Assembly: GCA_963678705.1 (NCBI GenBank)
Contig: OY783217.1
Coordinates: 8,742,001-8,806,000, forward strand
DNA: 64,000 nucleotides
Reading direction: 5' to 3'
From: Panorpa germanica
Lineage: Eukaryota; Arthropoda; Insecta; Mecoptera; Panorpidae
Of this stretch, positions 47,781 through 59,072 are shown in pieces. The notes under the pieces were generated by a model that ran no database searches, had not been told where the DNA came from, and worked only from the letters and a program-made list of their open reading frames with translations. A program made the translations under genes and the position numbers. The stretch's first letter is position 1. Each line of letters begins with the position of its first letter.

Positions 47781-49366
47781 TTACAGATACCCAAGATCCA
47801 CCAGGTCTATTAAAACATCAGCAATTCTTTGATTGCACAAATTTCTTATTTTCTCATTACTTATATCACGTGATTCTTTAACAGTCTCGAAAATATCTTG
47901 AACATCATCACTGGTTGCTATAGCCATTGGTACAAGTAAGACTTGTCCTAAACCAGAGACTCCAAACTTCTTTAGTTGATCTTGAAATGCGGAATACGGG
48001 AATAATTTCTCCGGATCGCTTCCTAGGTTTTTCAAGCACGTACTGAAGGCTTCGTAGTAAGCATCTATCACGGTTTGGTAATGTAAGTCTCTAAAAGCTT
48101 TATCAAGACTGATGACCATAAATTTCCAGATGTCTAAAACAGGCGAGGCGTATCTACTGATTTGGAAATCCACGTAACGCAGTTCCACTGGTAGTCCATT
48201 CTGAAATAAATAAAAAAACATTCTAATAATATATTTCTTAATAAAATTTTGTTTTTGCCCATATGGTACCACACAACATAATGAGTTCGATCGCAGACTT
48301 TATTGAATTCAAATCATCTACACAAAACAGACGTCGCTTAGCGGTGGGGTAAACTCTTATTGGCGTTAAATATAGTTGATGAAGCAAGAAGTTTTTAACT
48401 GGTATTAGTTTGAATGAATAAACTTATTTTTAAAATTAAGAGACAATTTGCATTATGAAAAAAGAAATGTATGCCTAAGCAGCTAGAATTAGTAAAGTCA
48501 GTCGTTTTTCCTACCTCGTACTTAAACAACATGTTGTTGGCCCAATGATCGCCGTGTGTGATGACAGCGTATGGTTCCGCCAACTCAGCTTTTGTAGTAT
48601 CAGACATTATCTTATAAAAGTTCTTACAAAAATAATCCCATTTCTGCTTATAAATTCCTTCGACCTTAAGTGAATTTCTAGCTCTATTAAGATATGCATC
48701 AAGAAATTGTTTCATTCCCCCTTCGCAAGGGTCAGTATAAATAAGTTCCGGTAACTTCTGATCAAATCTGTGAAGAACGTCAGGTTTTTGATCTTTCAGT
48801 GCCATACTCAACGCATGCAATTTTCCCAATTCTGTCATCACTAACATCACATGATTCAAATCAATTTCAGCCATCCTAGGTAGCATTACAAATCCTTCAT
48901 TTGTTAAATCTCCCATCAACAAGAACTCATTCGTCTCTGCAGATTTTGTGCCAATGCAATTCCCATAAGATTTGAATCCGTCAACAACTCCTCTTTCAAT
49001 TTCCAATTTCTTGAACTCTGGTATAATTTCATCATACATTAGCATCTCACGCGCGAACATCTCATTCACTTTAAACTCTTGTCGCATGGTTTCATTTTCT
49101 TTTGGTAATTTGCAGAACAAATTCAATCTCGCAACTTTTCCATTTTCCTTTGTCCCTGTAACAAGGACGCGGGTGCATTCTCCGATGTAATTGTCCCCTT
49201 TCTTGGAGCCTGGTTGAATATCCACGTCATATTTGATAAAATCTTGTTGTTTGATCATGTTGAAAATAGATTGCTGAAGATATTCATTTGGGAGTTGTGC
49301 TATTAACGTCTCACAATCCATGGTTGAGTTTAATGTAGGACAACCTTTGTTTAGTTTATCCGACAA
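47781..49366 (-). CDS. EcKL-15, ecdysteroid kinase-like protein, 423 aa
   Basis: Complete: exon 1 48515-49366 (284 codons), intron 48201-48514 (314 bp), exon 2 47781-48200 (139 codons plus stop). Compared with the left-hand copies it has a longer N-terminus; a second ATG at 49321 (MDCETL) would give 408 aa and match the family length better. Landmarks from the first ATG: GDNYIGECT near residues 58-66, K86 in LFCK, THGDHWANN (H271/D273), YVDFQ (D295). The loop has His-Trp-Ala where others have Cys/Leu-Trp-Asn, and DFQ replaces DWQ. The nearby MGDL replaces the usual MEDL/MDDL. These may affect activity. It is nearly identical to EcKL-16. Confidence 0.91.
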
Positions 49367-49392
49367 ATAGATTTATCAATTTTCACACTGTG

Positions 49393-49430
49393 ACTGATAA
49401 TAACATGGACGACAAACGAGCTTTTATTAA
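49393..49430 (-). promoter_or_regulatory. EcKL-15 core promoter (TTAATAAAAG, TCAGT initiator)
   Basis: On the minus strand TTAATAAAAG (49430-49421) lies 26-35 bp upstream of TCAGT (A+1 at 49395). The same arrangement with the same spacing is found at EcKL-16. Confidence 0.5.
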
Positions 49431-50550
49431 CAAACTCCTGAACAGTATCCTATATAAATCCAGTGGCGTTCTATTTGGGAAGGTTTACCTAAAATAGAAA
49501 TATTACAAAACTTTAAATCAAGATCATTAGTAAAATTCTTAAAACTAGTTATTAATTGCGGACAAAAATTGCCAAGAAAGTATATAAACAAACATTTGAC
49601 AGATATCGAATCAAATCGAAATCAATATTGTGACGGAAATTAGAACAGAAACACAGGAGGTGCAAAAGCACAAGTACAAAATAGAAAGAGTAAGTGGAGG
49701 AGGACGTAAAGAGGATGGGTGTGATGAATTAGAACAAGGAAAGTAGGCCAATGGAAAAAGATGGAGAAAAATCTTAAAGCTGGCTAAACCTTTACAAGAG
49801 CTGAAGAAGATGAGAAATAGGGAAGGTGTTCGTATATTTACTTACCCCTATTATATTCTTAACAATACGTGCAACACAACATGTTTCAACTAAAGTAGTT
49901 TGAGTAATCAATTTCCATAGTTAATTATAAGTATAAATACAGAAATGTTTATTTTCATTTCTCGTACCGATGTTTTATAAATAATTTTTAACAGTTTATT
50001 ATTTTAAATTAATAACTTGCCTTAGTTATCGCAAATGTTGATTTTATTGCTGATTAAATAAACAATAAAATATAGTTATTAAAGTTTTATGATATTTTTA
50101 ATGAGTTATTTCCAGACTTGAATATATTAATGATGTTTTCTATTCAAGAAAAAATTGTTGCTCTCGTTTTGCATGTTTACTTTTACGAGCATTAAACTGA
50201 AAATTGTGGGGTCTTTTTTTCTTTCTACCATTTCTCGAGACTCTTATTTAGGATTCCATTCTTCCTAATCAGAATTTGCGCCTTTTTTAGTTTTTGTAAG
50301 CTATAGATTGTTTTCCAAATTAAGATTGGAAGGGGAATTACAGGATAAAGGGTAAGAAAGAATGCGTCCTTTGGCTATCTTTCGTTGGTTCTTTTTCACA
50401 CATAAAATTGGGACTACAGTTTGAATCTATCTGCTAATCTGAAACTGGTACCTTTTGGCACATTTTTGGCCATTTTAGGTCAGAACGTGACAATGTCGTT
50501 TATTTTCATATGAAAAGATTACCAAATTTAAGCCAAATTTTGGTAAAATA
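49431..50550. other. Intergenic, partly duplicated
   Basis: 49440-49860 resembles 55060-55480 (the EcKL-16 upstream region). 50450-50550 resembles 58890-59000. There is no gene between. Confidence 0.5.
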
Positions 50551-50622
50551 AGGTTCCACCGAGATTTGAACTCGGATCGCTGGATTCAAAGTCCAGAGTG
50601 CTAACCATTACACCATGGAACC
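50551..50622 (-). tRNA. tRNA-Gln (anticodon TTG), copy 5
   Basis: 72-nt cloverleaf on the minus strand with the D-loop variant TGTAATGGTTAG. The complement of 50546-50549 gives TTTT for termination. Both flanks, about 100 bp on each side, resemble those of copy 6. Confidence 0.96.
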
Positions 50623-51615
50623 GCTATAAGAGCAATTAATAGCACTTAATGAAATTTAATGATTACGCTAATTAATTTTTAATTTATGCGGTAATCAACG
50701 ATGCATTAGATAATATTACCTTAGTAAGCAGTTTACTATAAATAAACATTTAGTGGTTCTAAGTCGAATAAACACGAATGTAAACATTTAAGTATGTGCG
50801 ATACCGATCTAAACATATCTACTACGTATATATTACCGCATACATCTTAAGGGTAATTAATTTCATCAGTAACAATAAGGAGTTATTGACTTTATCAATG
50901 AATCTATTTTAATCTCTATAATAAATTACGTATTACAAAAATTGTTTATAAATGTATATAGTGTTCTTAGTGCTAGTATAAATATTAAAAAAAAAAAACT
51001 AAATACTATTTTGTGACGTCACGGAGAGCGAGATTAATTTAAAAATACTGGTGTAATACAAATATATGAAAATCAAAGCCTACCCTATTTCAGGAACGGC
51101 ACTGTTTTAGTTTAAATTAAACAGAAGATGCTTTACATAACAAAGTGCATGTGTGGATGATAGTTTATTAAATAATAGATCTATTATTTAAATTCTGACA
51201 AGGTCATTCTAAAATTGTAGTTTTGTAAATGAATAAAGTGGCTGATATATTTACGTTCCCGTTCTATTCGTCTGGATGCCATAAATAAAGATCAGACCTC
51301 CCTTCTACTTGAACGTGTTTATGATTATTGTTAGTCAAGGAGATAAAGAAAAGATTCCTTTCTTAGGTGAATTGAAGACGCGGTTGCTATGTAATCTGAG
51401 AAAGATTAATCACAATAATGAACCACGTGGAAACTAAACTGCACTGTTATCATTATTGAACCTACGTACTAATGTTATGAGAGTCTGATTAAAATGAAAA
51501 ACGGCTGAAGGACAAACTAAATAGAAACTGTGAAAGATGCACTTCCCTTATTTCGTATAGGATCTTTCAACAAGAATAGATAGAAACTTAATTTCAAAAG
51601 AAGCAGGGATTTCCT

Positions 51616-51774
51616 GTATCAGACCATAATGCTGTTATTGTTGATATAGAAACAGATGCCCTTAAAGACACAAAAAAAGGATATTGGAAGATTGATAATG
51701 AAGTTATTAAAGAAGCAATGATGGAAAAATTTGAAATAGAATGGGGGAAAAAGAGACTATATGTTGCAATTAAA
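51616..51774 (+). mobile_element. LINE endonuclease-domain fragment
   Basis: Plus-strand translation gives VSDHNAVIVDIE followed by KKGYWKIDNEVIKEAM. The SDHxxV core and the GYWKxN-like motif are the C-terminal signature of the APE-type endonuclease in non-LTR retrotransposons. The fragment is about 53 codons, without the catalytic N-terminal part or reverse transcriptase. Confidence 0.65.
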
Positions 51775-52460
51775 TTATCCTTAAACTAAAATAAAAACAG
51801 AAATAAAAATTATATGTTTTATAAATTATGTATTATAAAAATGTGTATAAGTGTATATATTGATTTAAGTGCTAATAACTATGATATAAGTTGATGTACT
51901 CAAATAAATATTTAAAAAAAGAGCGATCATTTGAAATTAATAGAAAAACGCAATGTTTCGGTGACATTTGCCAGATATTACGTTTCATTATTAACCTCAG
52001 AGTTTGTACTTTAAATTAAAATAAAAATATCACCACTTTTTACGGAAATATTACGTTTTTCTATTGATTTATTAATGACCGTTCTTGTTGAAGCTCTATA
52101 TACCGTATAATAGACTAGTGGATTAGAAATTGAACATTGCACTTATATTTTTGCTTATAAATTTTTTATTTTAAATACAACTAATGTTTAGAAAAATCTA
52201 TTCTAAGAAACAGCTTCTACATTAAATTTAACGGGACACGTGAGGGAGAGGAATACGATTAATTTCGCTTGTGTAATATGCACCGACAACGAGATCGGGT
52301 TATTTGGAAGTGGTCACTATTTGTTTATATTTTACGAGCATAGTATTATTTTTATTAACATTATTGTTACTATCTTCTTTGCTACTGCTTCCTCCCCCTC
52401 TTCCTAATTACAGTTTGCTTGTCTAATAAAGAAGCTCATCTACCGTATCGTAACGTAAGT

Positions 52461-52480
52461 CACGTGATCTAATGACGTCA
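52461..52480. promoter_or_regulatory. Orphan duplicate of the CACGTG/TGACGTCA pair
   Basis: CACGTG at 52461-52466 and TGACGTCA at 52473-52480, with the same spacing and flanks as 46347-46366. Here the nearest minus-strand gene it could serve, EcKL-15, starts 3 kb away. Confidence 0.35.
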
Positions 52481-53583
52481 GAATATATATCTTGCTATTA
52501 CAGGATGTTTAAGAGGTTTTATGTTTGATAAATAAAGTATTTTTTATTAAGATAATTCACAACTTAAAACAAATATCATACATACAATACAATACATTTA
52601 TTACAGTACTTGAATACAAATATTTGAATTAAAAGAATTTGTCTTAGCTATTGTAAATACATTTCATGCTTTGCTTTCTTTGTTTTATGCTTTGTTTACT
52701 TTCTTTTCCTTTTAATGCAACATGAGGCACAGATAGTACTTACAATTAAGTCCCATTTTTGAGTTCTTATTCTGAATTTTTGTTCAATTGGAACATACAT
52801 TAGTGTTTAAATCTGTACCTTCAATCATACTTGTTTATTTTTATTCTCAAAAATTGTTTATATTTTTTATCTCAATTTTATAGATGTAACTTTACCTTTA
52901 AATTTATTTAAGAAAAACATTTTTATGATTTAAATAAAATAAGGATTAAATAAAACAATGGCATGATATTAAACTATTAAGTACAAGGTGTTTCTAAAAA
53001 CAGTATCTCGAACATCTAGAACATCTAGAACAGAAATCTGAATTTCGTGTTTTGATAAACTAATTCTTTTTAATGAAAAAAAATATTGTTCAAGCAAAGA
53101 ATAGCTTGATGGCAATCCCAATAGTTGCCTTGTATATTTACTTTATCTTAATTACGTCACACAGCTCTCTTAAGCCCCTTGTCACGTCTCCCCTCCTTTA
53201 CGTGTGACGTATTTAAGGGAGAACTGTTAACGTCGGTCAATTTTTGATGTTAAGTGCTGTCACCTACGTCTATAATTGATTGAAAAGTACTGAAATAAAT
53301 ATACCCTTATTTATTATACCTTTATTTCAATTAATTTCTACAAAAATTTTGCTCCGGTATACCTGAGTAGATACAGGAATTTATAGGCATTTAAAAACCC
53401 CGCGGTAATAATTTTATAAAAAAAAATCCCCGTAAGTTGGTGGCACTGGTGGTTGGTGGACTCGTTCGTATTTGACATAGGAATTGAGTACAGTGACACC
53501 TTTAATAAAATAATTACCGCCGGGTTTTTAAATTATAAATACCCGTTACTTTTTGATCATATGGCGTACATAGTTTGCTATAT

Positions 53584-55006
53584 TTACAGATACCCAAGAT
53601 CCACTACGTCTTTTAAAACATCAGCAATTCTTTGGTTGCACAAATTTCTTATTTTCTCATTACTTATATCACGTGATTCTTTAATAGTTTCAAAAATATC
53701 TTGAACATCATCACTGGTTGCTATAACCATTGGGATGTGCAAGGCAAGTCCTAAGCCAGTAACTCCAAACTTCTTTAGTTGATCTTGAAACGCGGAATAC
53801 GGGAATAATTTCTTTGGATCGCTTCCCAGGTTCTTCAGGCACGTACTGTAGGCTTCGTAGTAAGTATCTATCACGGTTTGGTAATGTAAGTCTCTAAAAG
53901 CTTTGTCAAGACTGAAGACCAGAAATTTCCAGATGTCTAAAACAGGGGATGCGTATTTACTGAGTTGGAAATCCACGAAACGCAGTTCGACTGGTAATCC
54001 ATTCTGAAATAAATGAAAAACATTCTAATAAATTATTTCTTTATGCCTCAAAACGATTAAAAATGGAATTAAAATTTGAAGAGTGAACTTTATTTTATGA
54101 TAGAAGAATTGTCTAGGCAACAAGAATTAATAAAGTCATTTATTTTCCTACCTCGTATTTGAACAACACGTTGTTGGCCCAAAAATCACCGTGTGTGATG
54201 ACAGCGTATGGTTCCGCCAACTCAGCCTTTGTAGTATCAGCCATTATCCTATAATAGTTCTTGCAAAAGTTATCCCATTTCTGCTTATAAATTCCTTCGA
54301 CCTTAAGTGAATTTCTAGCTCTATTAAGATATGCATCAAGAAATTGTTTCATTCCCCCTTCGCAAGGTTCAGTATAAACAAGTTCCGGTAACTTTAGGTC
54401 AAATCTGTGAAGAACGTCAGGTTTTTGATCTTTCAGTGCCATACTCAACGCATGAAATTTTCCTAATTCTGTCATCACTAACATCACATGATTCAAATCA
54501 ATTTCAGCCATCCTAGGTAGCATTACAAATCCTTCATTTGTTAAATCATCCATCAACAAGAACTCGTTCGTCTCTGCAGATTTTGTGCCAATACAATTGC
54601 CATAAGATTTAAAGCCGTCAACAACTCCTCTTTCAATTTCCAATTTCTTGAATTCTGGTATAATTTCATCATACATTAACATCTCACGCGTAAACATCTC
54701 ATTCACTTTAAATTCTTGTCGCATGGTTTCATTTTCTTTTGGTAATTTGCAGAACAAATTCAATCTAGCAACTTTTCCATTTTCCTTTGTCCCTGTAACA
54801 AGGACGCGGGTGCATTCCCCGATGTAATTGTCCCCTTTCTTGGTGCCTGGTTGAATATCCACGTCATATTTGATAAAGTCTTGTTGCTTGATCATGTTGA
54901 AAATAGATTGCTGAAGATATTCATTTGGGAATTGTGCTATTAACGTCTCACAAGAATCCATGGTTGAGTTTAATGTAGGACAACCTTTGTTTAGTTTATC
55001 CGACAA
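53584..55006 (-). CDS. EcKL-16, ecdysteroid kinase-like protein, 424 aa
   Basis: Complete: exon 1 54152-55006 (285 codons), intron 54004-54151 (148 bp), exon 2 53584-54003. It differs from EcKL-15 at few positions. Among them, one extra Ser codon after the second Met (MDSCETL), HGDFWANN for HGDHWANN, and MDDL for MGDL; EcKL-16 keeps the common acidic residue there. Landmarks: GDNYIGECT, K87, H272/D274 and FVDFQ (D296). The inner ATG at 54958 is an alternative start. The intron is less than half the length of that of EcKL-15. It and its flanks form a segmental duplication with 46340-49860. A functional kinase is expected. Confidence 0.91.
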
Positions 55007-55020
55007 ATGTTCACACTGCG

Positions 55021-55058
55021 ACTGATAATAACATGGACGACAAATAAGCTTTTATTAA
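55021..55058 (-). promoter_or_regulatory. EcKL-16 core promoter (TTAATAAAAG, TCAGT initiator)
   Basis: On the minus strand TTAATAAAAG (55058-55049) lies 26-35 bp upstream of TCAGT (A+1 at 55023), the same layout as EcKL-15. Confidence 0.5.
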
Positions 55059-56451
55059 CAAACTCCTCTCCACTATCGTAAATAAATCCAGTGGCGTTCT
55101 ATTAATTGAGAAATATTACACGTTAGTTAAATTCTTAAAAATAGAAAATAATTGCTGACAAAAATTCAAAGTGCATAAGAACAGTATATAAACGAATATT
55201 TAACAGATGGAAAAATCAATATTGTGACGGAATTTAGAACAGACGAATGGATAGAAGCAGAACAACTAGGAAACTTTTGGAAGAGTACACCAGAGGTGCA
55301 AAGAAGACCAAGTGCGAAATAGAAAGAGTCAGTGGAAGAGGGCGTACAGAGGATGGGTGTGATGAATTAGAAAATGAAGGAGGCCAATAGAAAAGAATGA
55401 AGAAATATCTTAAAGCTGGCCAAAGCTCTGCAAATGCTATTGCGCCAGGATGATGATGAGGTATAGGGAAAGTGTTCTGTATTCTCTTACTAGTATTATT
55501 TTGCTCTAATTAATCGCGCATAAAACCATAATATCCAAAGTTAAAATATTCAAATTAAAAGGCTAAATACTGTTTTGTGACATCACAGTAAGAGAGATTA
55601 ATTTAAAAGTACTTATGTAATACTTCAGGGACGCCACTGTTTTAATTTAAATTAAGCAGAAGATGTTTTAGATAACAAAGAACATGTGAGAATGATAGCT
55701 TATAAAATAATAGACGCATTATTTATATACTTACAAGGTCAATCTAAAATTACAGGTTTGTAAATGAATAAAGTGGCTGATATATATTCTATTTGTTTTG
55801 ATGCCATAAATAAAGATCAGATCTCCCTTCTACTTGTACGTGTTTATGATTATTACTAGTTAATGAGATAAAGAGACAGTTTGTTTACTTAGATGAATTG
55901 ATGTCGCGGTTGCTATCTAATCTGAGAATGATTATTCACAATAATAAACTGCACTGTTATCATTATTGAACCTACGTAGCTAGCACTCTATGAGAGTGAC
56001 TAAAATGAAAAACGGCTGAAAGACAAAGTAAATAAAAACTATGAAAGATGTACTTCTTTTATATAGGGTCTTTCGACTAGAGCGGTCTTTTTTACCAATA
56101 AAAACTTTTACTTCATTTCGGTGACATTTGGCAGATATTGTATATCATTGCTAATCTCAGAGTTTTTACTTTAGCTTAGAATAAAATTACCATCACTTCC
56201 TCACATTGCTGCCTAATAAGTTTATGATTATGTAGGTTCATATGTAATCTATTTAACTTTATAAAAACCAAACCCAGAAAATTTACTCCGGTGCGGGGAT
56301 TCAACTAGAAGACAACAGTCAGTGACTAACTTTACTGTACACATTTTCAGATATTTTTATTAGTATTTATTATACTTAAAATAAAAGAAACTACATTTAT
56401 ATCACTCTAGCAGAGTACAAAAGTGGTCCCGTAAGTTTATTTGCTTTCACA
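55059..56451. other. Intergenic, duplicated DNA plus a SINE copy
   Basis: 55060-55480 resembles 49440-49860, and 55560-56090 resembles 50990-51600. No gene. Confidence 0.5.
56203..56334 (-). mobile_element. Degenerate SINE copy
   Basis: Matches the SINE at 7328-7596 over the TGCCTAATAAGTTTATGATT body tract, the CCAAACCCAGAAAAT tract, and the eroded B box and head (GGGGATTCAAC). Ends truncated. Confidence 0.65.
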
Positions 56452-58180
56452 CTACAAGTAGCCCAAGTCCACCATATCTGTCAGAATACCATGTAGCTTA
56501 CTATATGGTCCACATTCACTAACATCACTGGTAATTTGAGTTGAATCATCTAGTATCTCAGCCAAATCTTGAGCGTTGCTCTTTGTCTGATACATCAATG
56601 GTTGAAAGATACCCATCACCAAACAAAACCTTCCAAATTTGACAAGATGATCCTGGAAAGCTGAATAAGGAAATAATTTCTCTGGTTCAAATCCTAGCTG
56701 AGTTAAAGTACCACTAACAGAGTTGTAATAAGTGTTTAAAAGTGTTTTATAATGTAAGGATCTATAAGACTTTGTGGTGTTTAGGAATATATAGTACATT
56801 GGGTCCAACACTGGAGAACAATAGCGGCTTAGCTGCCAATCGACGAAGCGAACACTCTCAGGAACTCCATTCTGAAAGTTACAAAAAAATTAAATTACTC
56901 GTTTGTTACAAACCACGTGCCACGTACCACGTGCAAGGTTAGAGTACTAATATTGTGTTGTGTATAACATGGCGTTAGAGACAGCTTGTAAATGGTTATA
57001 CAAGCTAGTAGAAAATTATCTTGGAATGCGAATTTAGCACTTACTAGCTTATCACAAGCTAGTTCCAAGGTTCAGTTTCTACTTCTTATATAGAAACTAT
57101 CTGGCAATGCAATTTTCACACTTCCCAGCTTGCTACAAGCTAATGAAGTATTGTATTCTTTGTGAATATTGTTGTAAATAGTAGAAATTATTATTATTTG
57201 ACTATTGTTATTGATAAATGAATTGCTAAAGTACACGTGTATGTTTCATTACTAAACAAAGAACTTATCACATCGCTAACGTGAAAAGTGGATTAATTAG
57301 AATATCCCTAACGGTATGTTTTGCAAAGAAATATTACCTTACACTTGAACATCATATTATTATTCCATAGATCTCCATGGTTTAAGACAGCATAAGGCTC
57401 AGCTAATTCTCCATCAACAACATAAAAATGTTTATAATAATTTTCATGAAAATTAATCCAAGCTGACTCATATTTCTCTTCATCAAATTTTAAAACTTCT
57501 ACAGCTCCTTTAAGAAACATTTCAAAAAATTGGTGAAGACCTTCATTCCGTTTTGATTTCATAAAGACTTCCTTCACATTTCCTTGGTAGCCTTGAAGAA
57601 TCTCAGGATGTTTAGCTTTCAAGGCGAGTCCCAGAGCATGTAACTTTCCTATTGCTTGCAATACCACGTGTAAATATTCAACATCAATACCTTGCTTATA
57701 GGAAGTCACGTCAAGCATTTCGTATCCCTCCTCAGACAAGTCATTCATCACCAAATACTCCCTAAAGTCGACAGTGCTCGAAGCAAATAATTTGGGGTAA
57801 GACTCAAAGCCATTGATTATTCCAATCTCTTCTTCAAGTTTCTTATATCTAGGTATAACTTCAGATAACATAAACACCTCTCGTGCAAACATATCGTTTA
57901 TAGTAAAATCCTGCCTTACTTTTTCACTCTCCGGAGGCACTTTACAAAATAATTTCAATTCTTTCTTCTCAATCTTCTCTTCTTCTTCTTTAATGGAGAC
58001 TTTATACACCACGCCCAGATAATTGTCTCCTTTAGTGGCTCCTGGTAGAAAATCAATTTGATATTTTGTAAGTCCATGTTTTTCAGCCAATTTCCTTAGA
58101 GGAACGAAGACGTGTTCTTTTGAGGAATCCATTCTGAGGATTACTTGTTTCTGCACTTGGGAATGGTTTTGCAACCACAT
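56452..58180 (-). CDS. EcKL-17, divergent ecdysteroid kinase-like protein, 420 aa
   Basis: Complete: exon 1 57338-58180 (281 codons), intron 56872-57337 (466 bp), exon 2 56452-56871 (139 codons plus stop). Landmarks from the first ATG: GDNYLGVVY near residues 51-59, K80 in LFCK, LNHGDLWNNN (H268/D270), RFVDWQ (D292), VDLGYL end. An internal ATG at 58132 (MDSSKEH) would remove 16 residues and may be the true start. A Glu/Lys-rich insert (KEEEEKIEKKEL) replaces the loop before the ATP-anchoring Lys. Exon 1 ends FKCK with donor GTAATA. Exon 2 has FLNTTKSYR where the majority has FxGTEKSFR, grouping it with EcKL-18. The intron holds a copy of the GTAGAAAATT palindromic repeat. Confidence 0.9.
57008..57144. 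repeat. Palindromic GTAGAAAATT minisatellite-like repeat (copy c)
   Basis: Two or more degenerate units with AGCTTATCACAAGCTAG palindrome cores, inside the EcKL-17 intron. Confidence 0.6.
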
Positions 58181-59000
58181 TTGTCGACGTGTACTAACAA
58201 TAGATTGTCCTGATTCTTTTAACTACTATCTAAATGACATTTTAAACCATATTTGCTACAGAATAATGACAAAACCGTGTTACAAAAATCATGCATGCAC
58301 GAATTAATTATTTTATTGTCACAAAATAAAATAAAAACTTACCAAGAGTTACATTTTATGATAATTTACTTATTCTTAAGTTTTGTAAAATTGTAATATA
58401 CTTATGTTGATCAAGATGTCTACATAGAAGATATAGCAAAAAGAAGTGAAATTTAAAGGAACACAGAAATTATTTTTTTCTTATCACTGTAATACGAGTA
58501 TAAAGAAGAGACAATTTTTGATAGTATCAATTGTGACAGTCCATCGAACATTGACAACGCCAATAACGGCGCATTATCGTTAGAAATGCAAAGAAGCGAA
58601 GAGGAACTTAAGAAGGGTAGAGGACAAGTGTGAAGGTAGAATTGTGGGAAAGAAAAAATAGGGCAAACCACATATAATAAGAGATAAGGAAGGTATCAGC
58701 GAAGTTAAGCGAAAATAATAATAAAGAAACACAAGTAATCGTTAGAAATTGATGAAAATACATATGTGTTGTAAGAAGGAAGAAAGTTTTTTTGGTTTTA
58801 AATAAGGGAAAGAAGAATGGTAATGCGCTTGTTGGATATGATTCATGGACTCTCTCTTTGTTTGAAATTGAGACTCTATTCATAAGCTGCTGGTATGGTA
58901 CACTTTGGCCATTTTAGGTCAGAACATGATAATTTTCTATATCTTCCTATGAAAGATTTACCAAATTTGACGCAAATTTTACCAACATTTTGGAAAAAGA
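58181..59000. other. Intergenic upstream of EcKL-17
   Basis: No gene. Minus-strand ORFs near 58453-58883 are Phe/Ser-rich translations of purine-rich plus-strand DNA and show no domain. 58890-59000 resembles 50450-50550. Confidence 0.45.
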
Positions 59001-59072
59001 AGGTTCCACCGAGATTTGAACTCGGATCGCTGGATTCAAAGTCCAGAGTGCTAACCGTTACACCATGGAACC
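59001..59072 (-). tRNA. tRNA-Gln (anticodon TTG), copy 6
   Basis: 72-nt cloverleaf on the minus strand with the D-loop variant TGTAACGGTTAG. The flanks resemble those of copy 5 (GCTATAAGAGCAATT on the 5' side of the tRNA). A TCTTTTTCC stretch downstream can terminate Pol III. Confidence 0.96.

Larger units (their letters stand above)
50623..53583. other. 3-kb intergenic region of duplicated and repeat DNA
   Basis: 50990-51600 resembles 55560-56090. 52440-53110 resembles 46330-47640 in parts. About 53227-53279 matches the 3' part of the SINE body (GTTAACGTCGGTCAATTTTT). A LINE scrap lies at about 51616-51774. No intact gene. Confidence 0.5.

Noticed and set aside
58453..58883. Phe/Ser-rich overlapping ORFs upstream of EcKL-17, with a signal-peptide-like look
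   Set aside because: Translations of purine-rich DNA read in antisense; hydrophobic by composition, with no family motif.
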